In this document: piece by piece, positions 18,702 through 26,524 of the stretch
Numbering within the stretch: the first letter of the stretch is position 1
Layout: each line of letters begins with the position of its first letter
Assembly: GCA_014730295.1 (NCBI GenBank)
Contig: WJIN01000143.1
Span: 1 to 64,000 of the forward strand
DNA: 64,000 nt
Direction of reading: 5' to 3'
Origin: Promethearchaeota archaeon
Lineage (GTDB): Archaea > Asgardarchaeota > Lokiarchaeia > Sigynarchaeales > SOKP01
The notes under the pieces: model-generated
Seen by the model: the letters and a program-made list of their open reading frames with translations, nothing else
Told to the model about the DNA's origin: nothing
Databases searched by the model: none
Made by a program: the position numbers and the translations under genes

Positions 18702-19496
18702 TTGAAAGTAATTGAAATCGAAGGAATTGGGCCGGAATATGAAAAGGACTTGAATAAGGCGGGTATTGAAGATGTAGAGCAATTGGCTGGTCTTGATTGG
18801 GAAGGGCTTGAAGATTTAGCCGAAAAGTCAGGAATTTCGTTAAAGCTATTAGATAAATGGGCAGAGCACGCAGATTTAATTAGTCTCTTAGGAATTGGTC
18901 CAGAATATGCGGAAGCTTTAAATAAAGTGGGGATTGATTCGGTAAAAGAACTAGCATATCGCAGTCCTGAAAATACACTCAAAAAGATCGAAGAATTAGA
19001 TAAAGACCAACCGGATGTGATACGAAAGATCCCTACGGTTGATCAAATTTCTGATTGGATCGATCAAGCAAAGGAAAAGTACGGAGTTATCGACGAAAAG
19101 AAAGGTTCGGGTACTAAGCTCATAAAGATCGAAGGAATTGGCCCAGAATACGCGAAAGATCTTAAAGCAGCAGGATACGAAGATTGTGAACAATTATTGC
19201 CACTCTCGAAAGATGAACTTAAAGAATTGGCTGACAAGACGGATATATCAGAGAAATTATTGGACAAATGGCAAGAGCACGCCGATCTTATGAGGATTAA
19301 GGGCGTTGGACCTGAATATGCAGACGCGTTAAACAAAATTGGAATAGATTCTGTGAAAGAATTGGCTCAAAGAAACCCTGAAAATACTCTTAAAAAGATC
19401 GAGGAATTAGATAAGGATGAGCCAAATGTATTGCGCAAACTACCCGTATTGGATGAAATTAAGGATTGGATTAAGCAAGCAGAAGATATTAAGTAA
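18702..19496 (+). CDS. Helix-hairpin-helix repeat protein (tandem paralogue 1)
   Basis: A 264-residue soluble protein built from two copies of a unit of about 135 residues. Each unit has two HhH-like motifs (IEGIGPEYEKDLNKAGI; LGIGPEYAEALNKVGI) followed by a helix pair ending in DWIDQAKE. Unit 2 repeats the pattern (IEGIGPEYAKDL; IKGVGPEYADAL; DWIKQAE). This resembles DUF4332-type HhH proteins. The TTG start is supported by the paralogue, which begins with the same MKVIEIEG from an ATG. HhH motifs usually bind DNA backbones, so DNA binding is inferred. No enzymatic domain is present. Confidence 0.75.
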   Translation: MKVIEIEGIGPEYEKDLNKAGIEDVEQLAGLDWEGLEDLAEKSGISLKLLDKWAEHADLISLLGIGPEYAEALNKVGIDSVKELAYRSPENTLKKIEELDKDQPDVIRKIPTVDQISDWIDQAKEKYGVIDEKKGSGTKLIKIEGIGPEYAKDLKAAGYEDCEQLLPLSKDELKELADKTDISEKLLDKWQEHADLMRIKGVGPEYADALNKIGIDSVKELAQRNPENTLKKIEELDKDEPNVLRKLPVLDEIKDWIKQAEDIK

Positions 19497-19745
19497 ATGT
19501 AAGAGTTTTCTATTTCCTAATTTTTTTCTTTTTATTTGAAATAAGACTTTCAATATGGATAATTGATTTTTTGTTTTTTAATAAAATAAAGTGTGTATTT
19601 CTCATAGAACAAATTAAATAATCAATGATTTGCTATGAATTCATAAGAAACTTTTGAAATTTAGACTAAATATTTATAATAAATCTTTGTTCTTATTAAA
19701 CTGAGTTTTTGAAATTTAATGTACACAACATTGAGGTATAATTAG

Positions 19746-20540
19746 ATGAAAGTTATAGAGATTGAGGGAGTAGGAGAGAAGTACGCAAAAGTCTTAGAAA
19801 AGAATGGCGTTGATGAAGTGGAAGATTTTGTAACATTGAGCTATGAGGAGTTAGAAGAGCTAGCTGATAAGACAGATTTATCTTTAAAACTCTTAGACAA
19901 ATGGCAGGAGCACGCAGACTTGATGGTTTTGCTTAAAGGCGTTGGGCCAGAGTATGCTGACGCTCTAAACAAGATCGGAATTGACAGCGTCAGAGAATTT
20001 GCGTATCGAAATCCCGAAAATACCCTTAAAAAACTAGAACAATTAGATAAAGAAGAACCGGACGTCTTGCGCCAATTACCAACCTTAGATGATTTGAAAG
20101 ATTGGATTAATCAAGCGAAAGAGAAATATGATGTAGATAAAAAAACAAAAGGTCCTGGAACAAAGCTAATAAAAATCGAAGGAATTGGGGATGAATATGC
20201 GAAAGATTTGAAAAAAGCCGGTATCGAGACGTGTGAGCAATTAGTTCCGTTATCTAAAAACGATCTTAAGGAATTAGCGGATAAAACGGGTATTTCTCCA
20301 AAACTCCTTGATAAGTGGCAAGAGCACGCCGATCTTATGAGAATTAAAGGTGTGGGTTCTGAATATGCCGACCTTCTTAATCAGATTGGAATTGATTCAG
20401 TAAAAGAACTTGCGCAACGAAATCCAGAAAACACCTTAAAAAAAGTGGAAGAGTTTGACAAGGAAAAACCAGATGTCGTACGACGATTACCCGTTTTAGA
20501 TGAGATTAAAGATTGGATTGCTCAAGCAAAAGATTTATAA
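19746..20540 (+). CDS. Helix-hairpin-helix repeat protein (tandem paralogue 2)
   Basis: The second copy also has 264 residues and the same two-unit, four-HhH layout (IEGVGEKYAKVL; LKGVGPEYADAL; IEGIGDEYAKDL; IKGVGSEYADLL). It starts with a normal ATG. Several stretches, such as LLDKWQEHADLM and RNPENTLKK, are nearly identical to the neighbour, showing a recent gene duplication after an older internal one. The two genes are separated by 249 bases with no coding sequence, so each may have its own promoter. Confidence 0.75.
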   Translation: MKVIEIEGVGEKYAKVLEKNGVDEVEDFVTLSYEELEELADKTDLSLKLLDKWQEHADLMVLLKGVGPEYADALNKIGIDSVREFAYRNPENTLKKLEQLDKEEPDVLRQLPTLDDLKDWINQAKEKYDVDKKTKGPGTKLIKIEGIGDEYAKDLKKAGIETCEQLVPLSKNDLKELADKTGISPKLLDKWQEHADLMRIKGVGSEYADLLNQIGIDSVKELAQRNPENTLKKVEEFDKEKPDVVRRLPVLDEIKDWIAQAKDL

Positions 20541-20710
20541 ATGAATTTTAAAGCAGTTTTACCCTATTCTTTTTTATTTTTCTTTATATTATTCCAGATC
20601 TAGATGGATGAATTTTGATCTGAATTGGTTTATTTTTCTAACTCAAAACCTTTTAGACAAAAAATTATTAATTCTAATTTCATTTTCCGATATAGTTAGA
20701 AGCTAGTAAA

Positions 20711-20716
20711 AAGGAG
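20711..20716 (+). promoter_or_regulatory. Shine-Dalgarno site of the activase gene
   Basis: AAGGAG ends 10 bases before the ATG at 20727. It fixes that start over later in-frame Met codons. Confidence 0.5.
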
Positions 20717-20726
20717 AATCAAGAAA

Positions 20727-21509
20727 ATGAAACATATGTGTGGCGTTGATATCGGGTCATTGGCCACCAAAATAGTATTGCTTGACGATAATAGGCAGAT
20801 GGTTGACTGGCGTTTAAATAGGTCAACATATGACTTCAAACGGGTAGGGCGTAATCTATTTCAAGATATCTTAGAAAAAAACGAATTATCTCGCTCTGAT
20901 GTATTTGTCATGTCAACGGGATATGGAAGAAATACAATAGATTTTGCTGATGATAGAATTACAGAAATTACAGCTCATGCACGTGGTGCTCAATTCTTTT
21001 ACCCCGAAGCACATTCTGTCATCGATATAGGCGGGCAAGATAGTAAAGCTATTGTTATGTCCTCAAAAACAGGAAATGTCATTGATTTTCAGATGAACGA
21101 TAAATGCGCTGCGGGAACGGGCAGATTTTTAGAAGTAATGGCCAACGCATTAGAGATACCTTTAGATAATATGGGGGCTATAGCATTAAAATCAAATAAA
21201 CCAGCCTCAATTAGCTCAACTTGTACCGTATTTGCAGAAAGCGAAGTGATCAGTTTATTTGCGCAAGGAACCTCAAAAGAGAATATAGCCGCAGGGATTC
21301 ACAAGTCAATTGCAAAGAGAGTAGCAGGAATGGCAAAACGCATTGGAGTAGAACCTCTCTTAGTATTCTGTGGAGGTGTTGCGAAAAATATCGCAGTCAA
21401 AAAATACCTTGAAGAAGAATTGGGTTTTGAGATCGTACGACCTGAATATCCACAACTTACGGGTGCTCTTGGAGCAGCGCTATTGGCTATGGATAAAAAC
21501 ACAAATTAA
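20727..21509 (+). CDS. 2-hydroxyacyl-CoA dehydratase activase (HgdC/BadF-BcrA family)
   Basis: This ASKHA-fold ATPase carries a [4Fe-4S] cluster at a dimer interface and injects one high-energy electron into a 2-hydroxyacyl-CoA dehydratase or benzoyl-CoA reductase. Seen here: phosphate loop GVDIGSLATKIVLLD, DIGGQDSKAIV, the cluster Cys in NDKCAAGTGRFLEVMA and the second Cys in SSTCTVFAESEVISL, and a C-terminal FCGGVAKNIAVK. The 260-residue length is typical. Its likely partner subunits are encoded about 3.9 kb downstream at 25384-27865, with a P-type ATPase and a winged-helix gene between. Such enzymes are very oxygen-sensitive. Confidence 0.9.
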   Translation: MKHMCGVDIGSLATKIVLLDDNRQMVDWRLNRSTYDFKRVGRNLFQDILEKNELSRSDVFVMSTGYGRNTIDFADDRITEITAHARGAQFFYPEAHSVIDIGGQDSKAIVMSSKTGNVIDFQMNDKCAAGTGRFLEVMANALEIPLDNMGAIALKSNKPASISSTCTVFAESEVISLFAQGTSKENIAAGIHKSIAKRVAGMAKRIGVEPLLVFCGGVAKNIAVKKYLEEELGFEIVRPEYPQLTGALGAALLAMDKNTN

Positions 21510-21521
21510 CGCTTGCGTTAC
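21508..21521 (+). terminator. Short palindrome and T-runs after the activase gene
   Basis: TAACGC-TT-GCGTTA forms a 6-base-pair stem with a two-base loop overlapping the stop codon. It is followed by T-runs at about 21533-21538 and 21546-21552. T-rich tracts terminate archaeal transcription; the small stem may be incidental. Confidence 0.35.
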
Positions 21522-21832
21522 TTGCTAACCATTTTTTCATTGAAATTTTTTTAGAATTTCTTACTAAAAATTTTTTCTTAAATTTTAGAAATAATGCTCA
21601 TCTGCTAGAAGTTAGGATTAAGCATTCCAATAATAATTGACTTGGTAATAGTTGACTTTAGTTAAAAATTTAAGATGTAAGGTTTTTTAATGGCAAAAAA
21701 TTAGAATCCCTATCTATCCCATCTATAGTCGCTACCTCTCTTTCCGTTTATTTTGTTTATAAAATAGGTGAGAAAAGTGATCTAGATGAATAAACCATAT
21801 TCAATAATTATAGAAATAGCAAACAGAATATC
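21510..21832. other. Gene-free gap before the P-type ATPase
   Basis: No coding frame, RNA gene or long repeat is evident. The first 50 bases are T-rich and probably terminate the activase transcript; the remainder would hold the promoter of the ATPase gene. Confidence 0.5.
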
Positions 21833-24562
21833 ATGAATGAAGAAAATAAGAATAATCCTCTGGAACAACTCGAGTCTCCATGGCAAGTTTCCCATAAAAC
21901 AGTTATTGAACAACTCGATGTGGATCCAAATAATGGGTTGAATTCAAGTGAGATCGAACCAAGAAGAGAGAAGTTTGGGTCTAACAAGATGAAAAAGAAA
22001 GAGAGAAAAAGTACCTTAGAAATATTGATAAACCAAATAAAAAGCATCATTATAATACTACTTATCGCCGCCACGGTGATATCCTTGATTTTTGGTGAGA
22101 TTATCGAGGCAATCGCGATTTCTGCTGTAATAATCATTAATACTTTAATTGGTTTTTTCACAGAATTAAAGGCAGCCAGATCGATGGAAGCTTTATATGA
22201 ATTGACACAAATTAAAAGTAAGGTTCTACGAGAAGGAGAAGTGAAGAAGATTTCTGCCGATGAGTTGGTAGTGGGAGACATTATTATTCTAGATGCTGGA
22301 GATCTTGTGGCCGCAGATTCACGAATCATTGAATCTTCAAAGCTTCAAGCGAATGAGTCATCTCTGACCGGGGAATCAATTCCAGTTAATAAACAGAGTA
22401 AAAAAATTGAAGATGAAGAAGTTCCATTAGCGGAAAGGTATAATATGCTATATAAAGGAACCGCCATCACTAGGGGATCTGCTGAAGCAATCGTGGTCGC
22501 AGTAGGAGAGGATACGGAATTGGGGCGAATCACCTCTCTCGTTGAAGAAGCGGGTGAGGGAGAAACTCCTCTCACAGAAAGATTACAAAAACTGGGAAGG
22601 AATCTCTTTTGGGTCACATTGGTAGTTGCGGTAGTTGTTGGAATAAGTGGGTTAATACGAAATCCGGAGGACTTATTTTTAATGATTGAGTCCGCTTTAG
22701 CCTTAGCAGTTGCAACCGTTCCAGAGGGCCTTCCCGTTGTCGCTACAATCTCTTTAGCACGCGGAATGTGGAGGATGGCAGATAAGAATGCACTTATAAA
22801 CCGTCTATCTGCAGTCGAAACCTTGGGATCCACAAATATCATTTGTACCGATAAGACGGGGACGCTCACTGAAAATAGGATGACCGCCATAAAAGTATAT
22901 GCAAATAAGGAGATCATTGAAATTACCGGGAAAGGATTTGAAATTAATGGTAAATTTATAATCGATAATGAAGAAATTAACCCAGAACAACTAACTACTC
23001 TTTCTAGATTAATTAAAGTCTGTTTACTATGCAATAATGCAAATTTTAAAGAAGGGGAGGGAGATTCTGATGATGAATTTGTTGGAGAGCCCTTAGAAGT
23101 TGCATTAGTTATAATGGGATTGAAATCGGGCTTTAAACGTAAACAGCTTTTAGAGCAGTATCCGGAAGTAAGAGAAGAATCTTTTGATCCAAGTATTAAC
23201 AAAATGGCAACAATTAACGAATTTGATGGCAAATATTTAGTTTCAGTGAAAGGCGCACCAGAAGATGTCTTAGAGGTATGTACATCATACTGGACTGAAA
23301 ATGGAATAAAATCACTCAATCAAGAAATTAAAAATGATATTTTACAAAATAATAAAAGTTTTGCTGAAAAAGGGTTACGAATAATCGCAGCAGCTACTAA
23401 AGAAGCTGAGACTCAAGATATCGAGCCATATTCAGATTTAGAATTCTTAGGACTTGTTGCCCTCTTAGATCCCGCCCGGAAAGAAGTCAAACCCGCAATT
23501 GAAATTTGTAAAACTGCGGGCATAAATATCATTATGATTACAGGAGATCAAGCACCTACTGCACAATATATCGGAGAGGAACTCGGGCTTATTTCTCACG
23601 ATGGCTCTAATGTTAAGGAGGGTAAGGTGATCAAGGCGTATGATGAATTGTCAAGAGAGGACATTGAAGAAATTGAGAAAGGTACGATTTTTGCGAGAGT
23701 TGAACCCGAACAGAAATTGAATCTGATTGATATTTTTCAAAAGGAAGGTAATATCGTCGCCATGACAGGAGATGGAGTGAATGATGCCCCTGCACTTCGC
23801 AAGGCAAATATTGGTGTTGCTATGGGACAGAGGGGGACGCAAGTAGCTCAAGAGGCTGCAGATATGATTTTGGAAGATGATAATTTCGAAACGATTACCA
23901 CCGCAGTAGAGGAGGGTCGAATTATCACGGATAATATTAAGAATTTTGTAATATATTTGCTCTCGTGTAATATCAGCGAAATTTTACTGGTATTTTTTGC
24001 ATCTTTATTGGGAATGCCGTTGCCTATTCTACCATTACAAATATTATTTTTGAACGTCGTCACGGATATTTTTCCCGCTTTTGCCCTTACCGCAGGAGAA
24101 GGTACACCGGGAATTATGAAGCAAGCTCCTCGGGATCCCGATAAACCGATAATCACAAAAAATCATTGGGTTACCATTGCTATTTACGGCTTTGGGCTTA
24201 CCATGACAGTTTTAGGAACATTTGCGATTGCCCTTTATGTATTAGGGGTTGATGAAGCTCGCGCGGTAACGATTTCATTCTTGACTCTGGCTTTCGTCCA
24301 ACTGTGGCATGTGCTTAATATGCGAAATTTTGGGTCTAGTTTTTTCAAGAATGAAATTACAAATAATAGCTATATTTGGGGGGCAATTGTTTTAAGTGCT
24401 GTAATAATCTTATTAGCGACATATCTTCCGGGACTTTCTTTTGTCTTACAAACTGTGGATCCTCAAATTGATGGATGGATATTGATTTTAGGAATGAGTT
24501 TAATTCCTTTAATTCTAGGTCAAATTTGGAAGTCCCTTAGTAAAGAAATTTCTCTTCTTTAG
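21833..24562 (+). CDS. P-type Ca2+-transporting ATPase (P2A-like)
   Basis: A 909-residue membrane pump. Signatures in order: actuator-domain TGES near residue 182, M4 PEGLP near residue 301, phosphorylation motif DKTGTLT with Asp about residue 340, GDGVNDAP near residue 650, and a C-terminal set of six membrane helices. M5 SCNISEI and M6 NVVTDIFP keep the Asn/Glu and Asn/Thr/Asp ligands of SERCA/PMR1-type calcium pumps, so Ca2+ (or Mn2+) export is the likely role. It lies between the activase gene and the dehydratase operon and shows no link to them beyond orientation. Confidence 0.9.
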   Translation: MNEENKNNPLEQLESPWQVSHKTVIEQLDVDPNNGLNSSEIEPRREKFGSNKMKKKERKSTLEILINQIKSIIIILLIAATVISLIFGEIIEAIAISAVIIINTLIGFFTELKAARSMEALYELTQIKSKVLREGEVKKISADELVVGDIIILDAGDLVAADSRIIESSKLQANESSLTGESIPVNKQSKKIEDEEVPLAERYNMLYKGTAITRGSAEAIVVAVGEDTELGRITSLVEEAGEGETPLTERLQKLGRNLFWVTLVVAVVVGISGLIRNPEDLFLMIESALALAVATVPEGLPVVATISLARGMWRMADKNALINRLSAVETLGSTNIICTDKTGTLTENRMTAIKVYANKEIIEITGKGFEINGKFIIDNEEINPEQLTTLSRLIKVCLLCNNANFKEGEGDSDDEFVGEPLEVALVIMGLKSGFKRKQLLEQYPEVREESFDPSINKMATINEFDGKYLVSVKGAPEDVLEVCTSYWTENGIKSLNQEIKNDILQNNKSFAEKGLRIIAAATKEAETQDIEPYSDLEFLGLVALLDPARKEVKPAIEICKTAGINIIMITGDQAPTAQYIGEELGLISHDGSNVKEGKVIKAYDELSREDIEEIEKGTIFARVEPEQKLNLIDIFQKEGNIVAMTGDGVNDAPALRKANIGVAMGQRGTQVAQEAADMILEDDNFETITTAVEEGRIITDNIKNFVIYLLSCNISEILLVFFASLLGMPLPILPLQILFLNVVTDIFPAFALTAGEGTPGIMKQAPRDPDKPIITKNHWVTIAIYGFGLTMTVLGTFAIALYVLGVDEARAVTISFLTLAFVQLWHVLNMRNFGSSFFKNEITNNSYIWGAIVLSAVIILLATYLPGLSFVLQTVDPQIDGWILILGMSLIPLILGQIWKSLSKEISLL

Positions 24563-24640
24563 GATTTCTCTAATAAATCTAAATGTTTTCCAGAAATTAT
24601 AAAGAAATCTTAAATTATAGCGTTGAATATTGTTATTTAT

Positions 24641-24946
24641 ATGCCTTCTGATGAAGAATTAACCCTAGCTGTTTTCATTTTGAGAGCCTTTGGGAAGGGT
24701 TTGGGAAAGGCAAACGCCAAAAAAATAGAAAGCTATCTGCGAACTCATTTTGGTCGTTATGAAATCAGTCCTAAAATATTTAAAGTATGTCAAGATTTGG
24801 CTAAAGAGGACCTTCTTAATGAAACTAAAGTTACAGGTTCTGATGGAAAGCCTGATTATCTCTATAACATAACCGTTGCCGGCTATAGTACGATAGAAGC
24901 TTTAGAGAGAGATGTTCTGGAGAGAAAAAAGAGAAGATTATCATAG
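24641..24946 (+). CDS. Small winged-helix-like protein
   Basis: About 101 residues with a helix-rich start (LTLAVFILRAFGKGLGKANAKKIESYL), a central segment FKVCQDLAKEDLLNETKVTGSDGKPDYLYNITVAGY, and a basic tail. The 'x-G-KPDYLYNIT-x-x-G' end resembles a beta-wing of archaeal winged-helix regulators. ATG 24641 is preferred over TTG 24623. It sits between the ATPase and a gap rich in inverted repeats, which could contain its operators. Function is not proven. Confidence 0.55.
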   Translation: MPSDEELTLAVFILRAFGKGLGKANAKKIESYLRTHFGRYEISPKIFKVCQDLAKEDLLNETKVTGSDGKPDYLYNITVAGYSTIEALERDVLERKKRRLS

Positions 24947-25031
24947 CTTAAGCGGGAATAATTCCTAAAAACTACAAAAATGCATTTAACGAATTTTAAA
25001 ACACATTTTTAATATCATATACGGAAGGTAA

Positions 25032-25077
25032 CTCTATTAAGGTTAAGGAAATAGAGTCCATATTGGTTAACCTTTTT
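25032..25077. repeat. Interleaved inverted repeats with T-run
   Basis: CTCTATT (25032-25038) complements AATAGAG (25050-25056). AAGGTTAA (25039-25046) complements TTAACCTT (25067-25074), which runs into TTT. The pairs interleave, so both helices cannot form as simple hairpins at once. GGTTAACC at 25065-25072 is itself a perfect palindrome. This could be a terminator for the winged-helix gene or an operator cluster. Confidence 0.45.
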
Positions 25078-25201
25078 AGATGGAATTTACTCCATTCTTA
25101 AATCTGGCCTTTTAATCTTTTTAATAGAACAATCATAAATTTAATTTGACTCTATATAGACACATTACCTAAATTTACCCAAAGATTGTATCTTCGAGAA
25201 G

Positions 25202-25212
25202 GTTTAAAAATA
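25202..25212 (+). promoter_or_regulatory. Candidate TATA box of the dehydratase operon
   Basis: GTTTAAAAATA would place the transcription start near 25230, giving a leader of about 150 bases before the ATG at 25384. That is long for an archaeon. Confidence 0.4.
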
Positions 25213-25230
25213 TTAACAACATAAGTTTAG

Positions 25231-25313
25231 ATCCCGTCATATTTCGGGAGCTTTCCTAACTTTCATATTATTGAATGTATAGGAAAATGAAAGCAAATCC
25301 GACGACTTTTTGA
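25231..25313 (+). promoter_or_regulatory. Putative structured 5' leader
   Basis: TCCCG/CGGGA (25232-25236 with 25245-25249) form one small hairpin. TTTCCTA (25252-25258) pairs with TAGGAAA (25280-25286), and CTTTCAT (25260-25266) pairs with ATGAAAG (25287-25293). The two 7-base pairings are mutually exclusive or pseudoknotted. GACGACTTTTT follows at 25301-25311. The arrangement is reminiscent of a switch, but matches no riboswitch class I recognise. Confidence 0.4.
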
Positions 25314-25383
25314 GTAAAGAGTAAATTTTATCAACAATATACTCTTGTAATTAATAATATTAATTTAGCTAAAGAGTTTAATT

Positions 25384-26520
25384 ATGCAATCCTTGGATCT
25401 TTTATCGGAATTCACTTCATTTATTGAAGAGAAGAAAGCGCAAGGTAAGAAGATAATTGCGTTTCTCTCCCATGACAACGTACCAGAAGAGCTTATTGAT
25501 GCTGCAGGTTTTGTTCCATTACGCATGATTTTTGCTGGGGATGATTCGTTGATGAACTCGAGCCATAATTTTTTACCCCCTTCAACATGTAGCTTTGCCC
25601 AAAGTTGTATTGGATTCTTTTCTCTGAAACCGAACATGTATAGATTCTTGGATTATGTAGATTATATTTTATTATCTAATCATTGCGTATCTGATATAGT
25701 AGTTTCAGAAATTATTTCTCAAAACTTTAATGTTAAAAGGTTGGATTTTTATGTCTCCTATACTCGAAATAATAATGCCTTAAAGTATTATAAAATCGAG
25801 TTAGAACAATTTCGAAATGCACTTGAACAAATTTTAGGAGAAAAAATTCCCGATGAAAAAATCCGTGAAAGTATTATAAAGTACAACGAATTTAAAAAAA
25901 CACTCGCAAAAGTACAGGATTTGCAAATCAAGGGATCGGAAAAATTAAAAATATATCAAAAAGCCCTGCTATTTGGACCACAAATTCAATCTGAACTGGA
26001 AGAATTTATTGCTCAAAACAAAGACAAAAACGATTATATGAGTAATAATGCGAAAAATGTAATTCTTACGGGTTGTTCCATCTTCATTGGGGATTATCTG
26101 ATGGATTTAATAGAAGAAAGCGGTGGAAATATTGTCTTTTTTGACAGTTGGGTGGGGTATAATTATTATACTCAAACGTTTTCCCAAGAAATTTTAAATA
26201 AAATTAAGGATCCTATTGATCTTTTGGTCAAACGATTTGAAAATAATGTTTATGGTGATCATACTGTTCCGAATTCTCTGGATGAGAGGATTGCGCTGAT
26301 TGAGAATTATGTAAATCAATTCCAAAAAGAGCACGGAATAAAATTGGGTGTAATTAATCATGTAATTAAGTTTTGCGACCATTTCGCCTTATTTCAATCT
26401 TTATTTAAGGATAAATTGCAAGATATAGGTATTCAAGTGTTAAATTTGGAAAGAGATTACTCACGATCGATAAGAGGTCAGCTTTCTACGAGAATTGAAG
26501 CATTTATGGAGATGTTATGA
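25384..26520 (+). CDS. 2-hydroxyacyl-CoA dehydratase / BcrC-HgdB-family subunit 1
   Basis: One of two subunits of a radical dehydratase or benzoyl-CoA-reductase-like enzyme, receiving electrons from the activase at 20.7 kb. The family opening ELIDAAGFVPLRM is present at about residues 36-48, followed by Cys69 and Cys75 in STCSFAQSCIGFF. TGCSIFIGDYL and FCDHFALFQ supply later Cys ligands, and the ending GQLSTRIEAFMEML is the conserved C-terminus. Length of 378 residues is normal. It precedes the second subunit by four bases. The substrate, a 2-hydroxyacyl-CoA or aromatic acyl-CoA, cannot be fixed. Confidence 0.85.
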   Translation: MQSLDLLSEFTSFIEEKKAQGKKIIAFLSHDNVPEELIDAAGFVPLRMIFAGDDSLMNSSHNFLPPSTCSFAQSCIGFFSLKPNMYRFLDYVDYILLSNHCVSDIVVSEIISQNFNVKRLDFYVSYTRNNNALKYYKIELEQFRNALEQILGEKIPDEKIRESIIKYNEFKKTLAKVQDLQIKGSEKLKIYQKALLFGPQIQSELEEFIAQNKDKNDYMSNNAKNVILTGCSIFIGDYLMDLIEESGGNIVFFDSWVGYNYYTQTFSQEILNKIKDPIDLLVKRFENNVYGDHTVPNSLDERIALIENYVNQFQKEHGIKLGVINHVIKFCDHFALFQSLFKDKLQDIGIQVLNLERDYSRSIRGQLSTRIEAFMEML

Positions 26521-26524
26521 AAAA

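Larger units (their letters stand above)
24947..25383. other. Gene-free gap with two clusters of inverted repeats
   Basis: No coding sequence was found. The gap holds interleaved inverted repeats at 25032-25077, a TATA-like box at 25202-25212 and a putative structured 5' leader at 25231-25313 ahead of the dehydratase operon. Confidence 0.6.

Noticed and set aside
22345..23319. 324-codon ORF on the minus strand inside the P-type ATPase
   Set aside because: It lies fully opposite a clear P-ATPase coding frame, is Ser-rich as expected of an antisense shadow, and shows no domain motifs.
25252..25293. Classical H-type pseudoknot in the dehydratase leader
   Set aside because: The second crossing loop would be zero bases, which is sterically unlikely. 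Two alternative hairpins are the better reading.
25275..25313. Mini-ORF of 12 codons in the dehydratase leader
   Set aside because: It has no biased codons, no ribosome site and is short enough to be chance in AT-rich DNA. Only the trp leader ORF shows a meaningful amino-acid bias.
26495..26524. TTG start of dehydratase subunit 2
   Set aside because: It would overlap the end of subunit 1 by 26 bases and add residues without family similarity; ATG 26525 fits better.
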